A stretch of DNA of 64,000 bases from Leucaena leucocephala. Its lineage: Eukaryota; Streptophyta; Magnoliopsida; Fabales; Fabaceae. Of the stretch, positions 60,392-64,000 are shown piece by piece; positions within the stretch are counted from its first letter, which is position 1; each line of letters starts with the position of its first letter. Position numbers and translations under genes: made by a program. The DNA is taken from assembly GCA_037074615.1 (NCBI GenBank), contig CM073560.1, forward strand, positions 2,611,501 through 2,675,500. Reading direction: 5' to 3'. The notes beneath the pieces were generated by a model. That model was not told where the DNA came from, ran no database searches, and saw only the letters and a list, made by a program, of their open reading frames with translations.

Positions 60392-63300
60392 ATGAGTGCA
60401 TCGACGACGAGGAAGAAGGTTCAGCGTAAGTGTAAGATCAGAGGGTACACTCTCAAAGTGGACGCTCTTGATGATATCCTTTCCTTCGTAAGTCGATTTG
60501 ATGCTGCTGATGAAGATGAGGCCATCGATCTCCTCCTCGATCAGCTTGAACACGAATCTCGTGAGCTTTAACCCTGAAAGTTTTCTACTTGTGTTTTCGA
60601 TTATAGCCCCCAATTAATCCTTTCGGTTTCTAATTTCTTCGAAATGGCAGTGAAATCTACAATAATAGACAAAGAACCGGTGCATCGGGTGGTGAGCCTG
60701 CTGTTAGAAGCCGAAGCAGCGGTTGAGGAAAGCTCTGATGCTGTTGGCATTGGTTCAGTCTTTCGCGTCGTTGATGCATTCTTAGTCCCTAAATTTCGAT
60801 ACGACTCTATCAAAAAGCAATTCTACGAGTAGGTTTCCATTCTTTGTGCTTTCCGTTATAATAATTTACCTTTCAAAGACTATTGAACTGGACTCAATTT
60901 CAAAGCCTGTGATTCTGACGGGGACTCTAACTGTATAGATGATTCTATAAAAGCATGCTATAAAGAAGTTTGAGGATTGCAATAAGACTTGTATATCGTA
61001 AGTCAAAGTTTAGGCGAATGCTTTAATGTCTTGTACTCATCATGCCTTTCATTCCAGGCATACAAGCAACTTGCCTATTCATGGGGAAGCATCGGCAAAA
61101 GCGGCTCTGTACAGGGACAGATTTCTGTTGCTGTTCCAGAGGCTCTCTCGTGACCAGCATTTTGCAAAGCCGGCTTTTGATTCTGAGTCTTCGCATTTTG
61201 GAAGCTGTGAGGTACTACTCAACTTCCTGAGGACTCTTTACGTTTGATGTTAAAAAAATTCAACAACTGTCTTTAATGCGTGTTTGGCAGATATCTCCCA
61301 TCCAATCTCTGGTTGGGCAAACAGGTAGAAGATGGATCATGGGAGTGATATCACAGCTGGAGGATGGGCATTTTTATTTAGAAGACCTAACTGCGTCGGT
61401 TGAAATCAATTTTTCTACTGCTATATCCTTTTGTTATTTGAGAATGATAGTTTATTGAAAGAGCTCTATAATTGCTTAAAGCCTTAAAGTACCTTAAGTA
61501 TGTTTTATTGGGAGCAAAATAATACAATTGATAGTTTAAATTGCATCCTACTTCAGTGAATTAAAGTGTTACATAAATGCTACGTTTGTTACTAAGGGAG
61601 GAAAGGGGTCGTTTTCCTTTTCCTTTTTGTAATGTCTATTTTACATTTGTAGATATTACTCAAGAATTTTTATCCTATCTCCTTTTTTACTTTTTAAAAT
61701 AAGAACATGAGGGTCATTCTCACTCTCCAATCATTTTTTTTCATTTCATTTTCTTTTTCTATTCCTTTCCAATTCAATTCTTGTTAGTCTTTAGTTCCTG
61801 ACTCTTGATTGACTTGGATAAGGAACAATAACACCTGATAACATGCTTTATATTGGTCGATCCAAAGAATGAGTGTAGTTTATGTCTTCTTAGTTTGTTG
61901 TTAAGTGATTGGATAAATTTGGTGCAAGGCGATGAAGATGGAATTGTGTATATTCATAATCTTTAATATTTTCTTACACTTAAACTTGTGCAACAATTTA
62001 ATACTCCACTAAAAGGATTGTGTAGCAGTATTAGTTTCTTTGACAATCAATACAAGATAACTACAGGATTCTTTACAGAGAACACCATAATTGTGGCAGA
62101 AGGTGAGATGCTGGTGGGGGGTGTTTTTCAGGTTGTTAACATCTCCTTTTCTACAGAAACTTTATTTATCCATTTCAAAATATTTGATAAAACGATTATT
62201 TGGTTTTGTATATGCTTTTATTCAGCGCTCAAATGTATTTAAGATGAAGAATCGCTACAGATACTGTACAGCTTCTGGTTGCCCTTCACTATATCTCTTC
62301 CAGTACAACTGTACTGTGCATGTCCTTAAAAAATAAGGCTGAGATCATGAATGCGTGTTGGACCCATAGCTACTGGGCCATTATCCAATGGGACAAGGTT
62401 AAGTCATTTGGAGTGTGTGAGGTCTCTGAGAGAGAGAAGGGCTGTTTGCTATGTATATTTGGGGAGAAGGTTTAGTCGATGGCTAAGCAATACGAGTGGT
62501 ATGTGGGAGAGTTTCTAGGCTCTCGATTGCTAGAGGAGGTTTTATGTTTCTGTTTGTGTTATTTAGGTTATTTCATTTCCATTTTCATCACCGTTTGTAG
62601 CTTAATCCATTAGACATACACTCTCGATTATTGTCTGTGATTTAATATCAACTCTGGAGTTGAGCTCCATCATTGGCAGAATTCAAGTGTTAAGAATGGA
62701 ACTAGCATGATGAATAGGGAGATGGTTATGAGACAATGCGTAATAGTTGGAACTTCAAAGTCATGCATGCAATTATTAAGATTATTATGACTGAATACGT
62801 TAGCATTCCATGTATATGCTTGGCTATTGATGATTTTAAAGGCTGCTAGTTTGCTAAGAAGTAAACAACTTCATCTTGATTTATTCTTATACATTCTTCA
62901 CAAAGCCTTGTATGATTTGATGACAAAAGTAATCAATATGTTTAGTTTTGTTCAAGTTCATTTAATTATGATTGCATTTGCACCATCTTGTTTTTTCTAG
63001 AAGAATTCATTAATATTGTCATTTTGAGTTTTGAATTATGGACGTTTCCCCCCTTTGTTTATCAGGTTTTAACATGTGGATTCCCCCCATTGGAGGACAG
63101 AGATAAGTCACTAAAATTAAGTGGGGGGCATGACTTTTTTGGAGGTGGCACTTTTACCAAAGAGGAAACTGTATCCTGAAGATATTTATTCCTTTCCTTA
63201 ATGTTTTGCCTAGTATCTGTTAGATTCACCAATGAATTTGTACTTCTCCTATACCATTTCAATAGATCAGGCTAGCAGAGATGGAAAAGAGAGCAGTCAA

Positions 63301-64000
63301 TGACATGTTTGTTATACTGTCTGATATATGGCTAGACAGTGAAGAGGTGATTGGAATCTTCAATATCTTCTCTTTACTTTTTCCTCCTTTATCACCTTCC
63401 TTTTTATAAGTGGCTTGATATAATCTTGATGCTGTTTCTCCGTAGAGAAGGCTATGGGAAAGCTGCAGACTGTACTGGATGGTTTTGAGAGTGTGGAAGT
63501 GGTCCCTTCCTTATTTGTTTTCATGGGAAACTTCTCTTCTCATCCATGTAACCTTTCTTTTCATTCTTACTCAAGCCTCCGGTGAGTGCAACTTTGGGTT
63601 GATTTTGTTATTTCATGTGATCCATGACAAGAAAAGCAACACATTGGAATCACATAACCATGAAGCAGTAGAATTGGTCTAGTACTTGTAACAATTAGTT
63701 ATAACTACTTTGCATAATTGATTATATAAAAAATGTTAATTTGTTGTGAGATTAACTCATGTCATATACATCAACCTGCAGGTTGCAGTTTGGTAAGCTA
63801 GGGCAAATAATTGCTGCCCATCCACGGCTAATAGAGAAAAGTCGATTTTTGTTCATTCCTGGTCCTGATGATCCAGGTATTTGATTTAATTTGTAATAAT
63901 TATCTCTTACTTCCTTTTCCTTGCTTCATATCACTATGCCGTTCTTTTTTTTCAGGTCCTTCAACAGTTCTACCTAGATGTGCTCTGCCTAAATATTTAA
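60392..64000 (+). CDS. DPB2: DNA polymerase epsilon subunit B (subunit 2), 5' part, runs off right edge
   Basis: Exons: 60392-60560, 60651-60828, 61058-61211, 61291-61422, 62054-62131, 63066-63170, 63266-63346, 63448-63581, 63782-63876 and 63956 to the window end, all in one continuous frame. The protein starts MSASTTRKKVQRKCKIRGYT. It then has the OB-fold-like region (LVGQTGRRWIMGVISQLEDG, FYLEDLTASVEINF, ITTGFFTENTIIVAEGEML) and the start of the inactive calcineurin-like phosphoesterase domain (FVILSDIWLD, GFESVEVVPSLFVFMGNFSS, FLFIPGPDDPGPSTVLPRCA). DPB2 is the essential structural B subunit of the leading-strand replicase and of the CMG-polymerase assembly. The intron between exons 4 and 5 is of AT-AC type. 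The acceptor of exon 8 is placed at 63447 to keep frame (EEKAMGKLQ). The C-terminal part is outside the window. Confidence 0.93.
61423..62053 (+). other. U12-type AT-AC intron in DPB2
   Basis: The intron begins ATATCCTTTT, the U12 donor consensus, and ends CAATAC. Splicing joins GCT to AAGATAACT and yields FSTA-KITTGFF, the expected continuous protein. A branch-site-like TTCTTTGAC (consensus TTCCTTRAY) lies about 10 bases before the AC. No GT-AG alternative near these ends keeps the frame. Confidence 0.85.

Noticed and set aside
63171..63265. Second U12 intron in DPB2 (donor GTATCCTGAA)
   Set aside because: The donor resembles the GT-type U12 consensus, but no TTCCTTRAY branch motif lies near the CAATAG acceptor; a normal U2 intron is simpler.

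Overview
This window is nuclear DNA of a flowering plant, almost certainly a eudicot. Genes are intron-rich with GT-AG splicing. Intergenic DNA is very AT-rich and carries short non-autonomous transposons and tRNA-derived SINEs. Every recognisable protein belongs to a plant family: AGO1, an APO protein, PPR proteins, a REVEILLE MYB, a TRM/DUF4378 protein and plant-type DPB2. The species cannot be named from the sequence.

Left part (1-21 kb), all genes on the minus strand: the 5' end of a PF03407/GT77-type glycosyltransferase that runs off the left edge; a complete APO-family gene in three coding exons; a broken universal stress protein relic; and a complete AGO1 gene in 21 coding exons (1051 aa, DDH catalytic triad intact, degenerate miR168 site). 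Exon lengths for APO and AGO1 add up to exact open frames.

Middle part (21-50 kb) is mostly AT-rich accessory DNA. It holds an RFL-like P-class PPR gene with a decayed tandem copy beside it. It also holds a REVEILLE-type clock MYB gene whose MYB domain is intact but whose family-specific C-terminus is cut off by a stop and two frameshifts, and a LINE/RNase H relic. Five non-autonomous hAT-type elements (8-bp target duplications), two PIF/Harbinger-like MITEs, two long inverted-repeat (foldback) elements and several SINEs fill the rest.

Right part (50-64 kb): a five-exon TRM/DUF4378 gene (plus), a single-exon DYW-class PPR gene (minus), and the 5' portion of the DNA polymerase epsilon B-subunit gene DPB2 (plus, leaving the right edge). 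The PPR and DPB2 genes are divergent over about 0.85 kb, with two E2F-type sites just upstream of DPB2. One DPB2 intron is a U12-type AT-AC intron, required by the reading frame.

The genes form no operon-like unit; they are ordinary unlinked plant genes. I see no convincing new multi-gene system. The observations most worth a second look are the AT-AC intron in DPB2, the eroded miR168 site in AGO1, the truncated REVEILLE gene, the decayed PPR copy, the foldback element pair and the local hAT burst.
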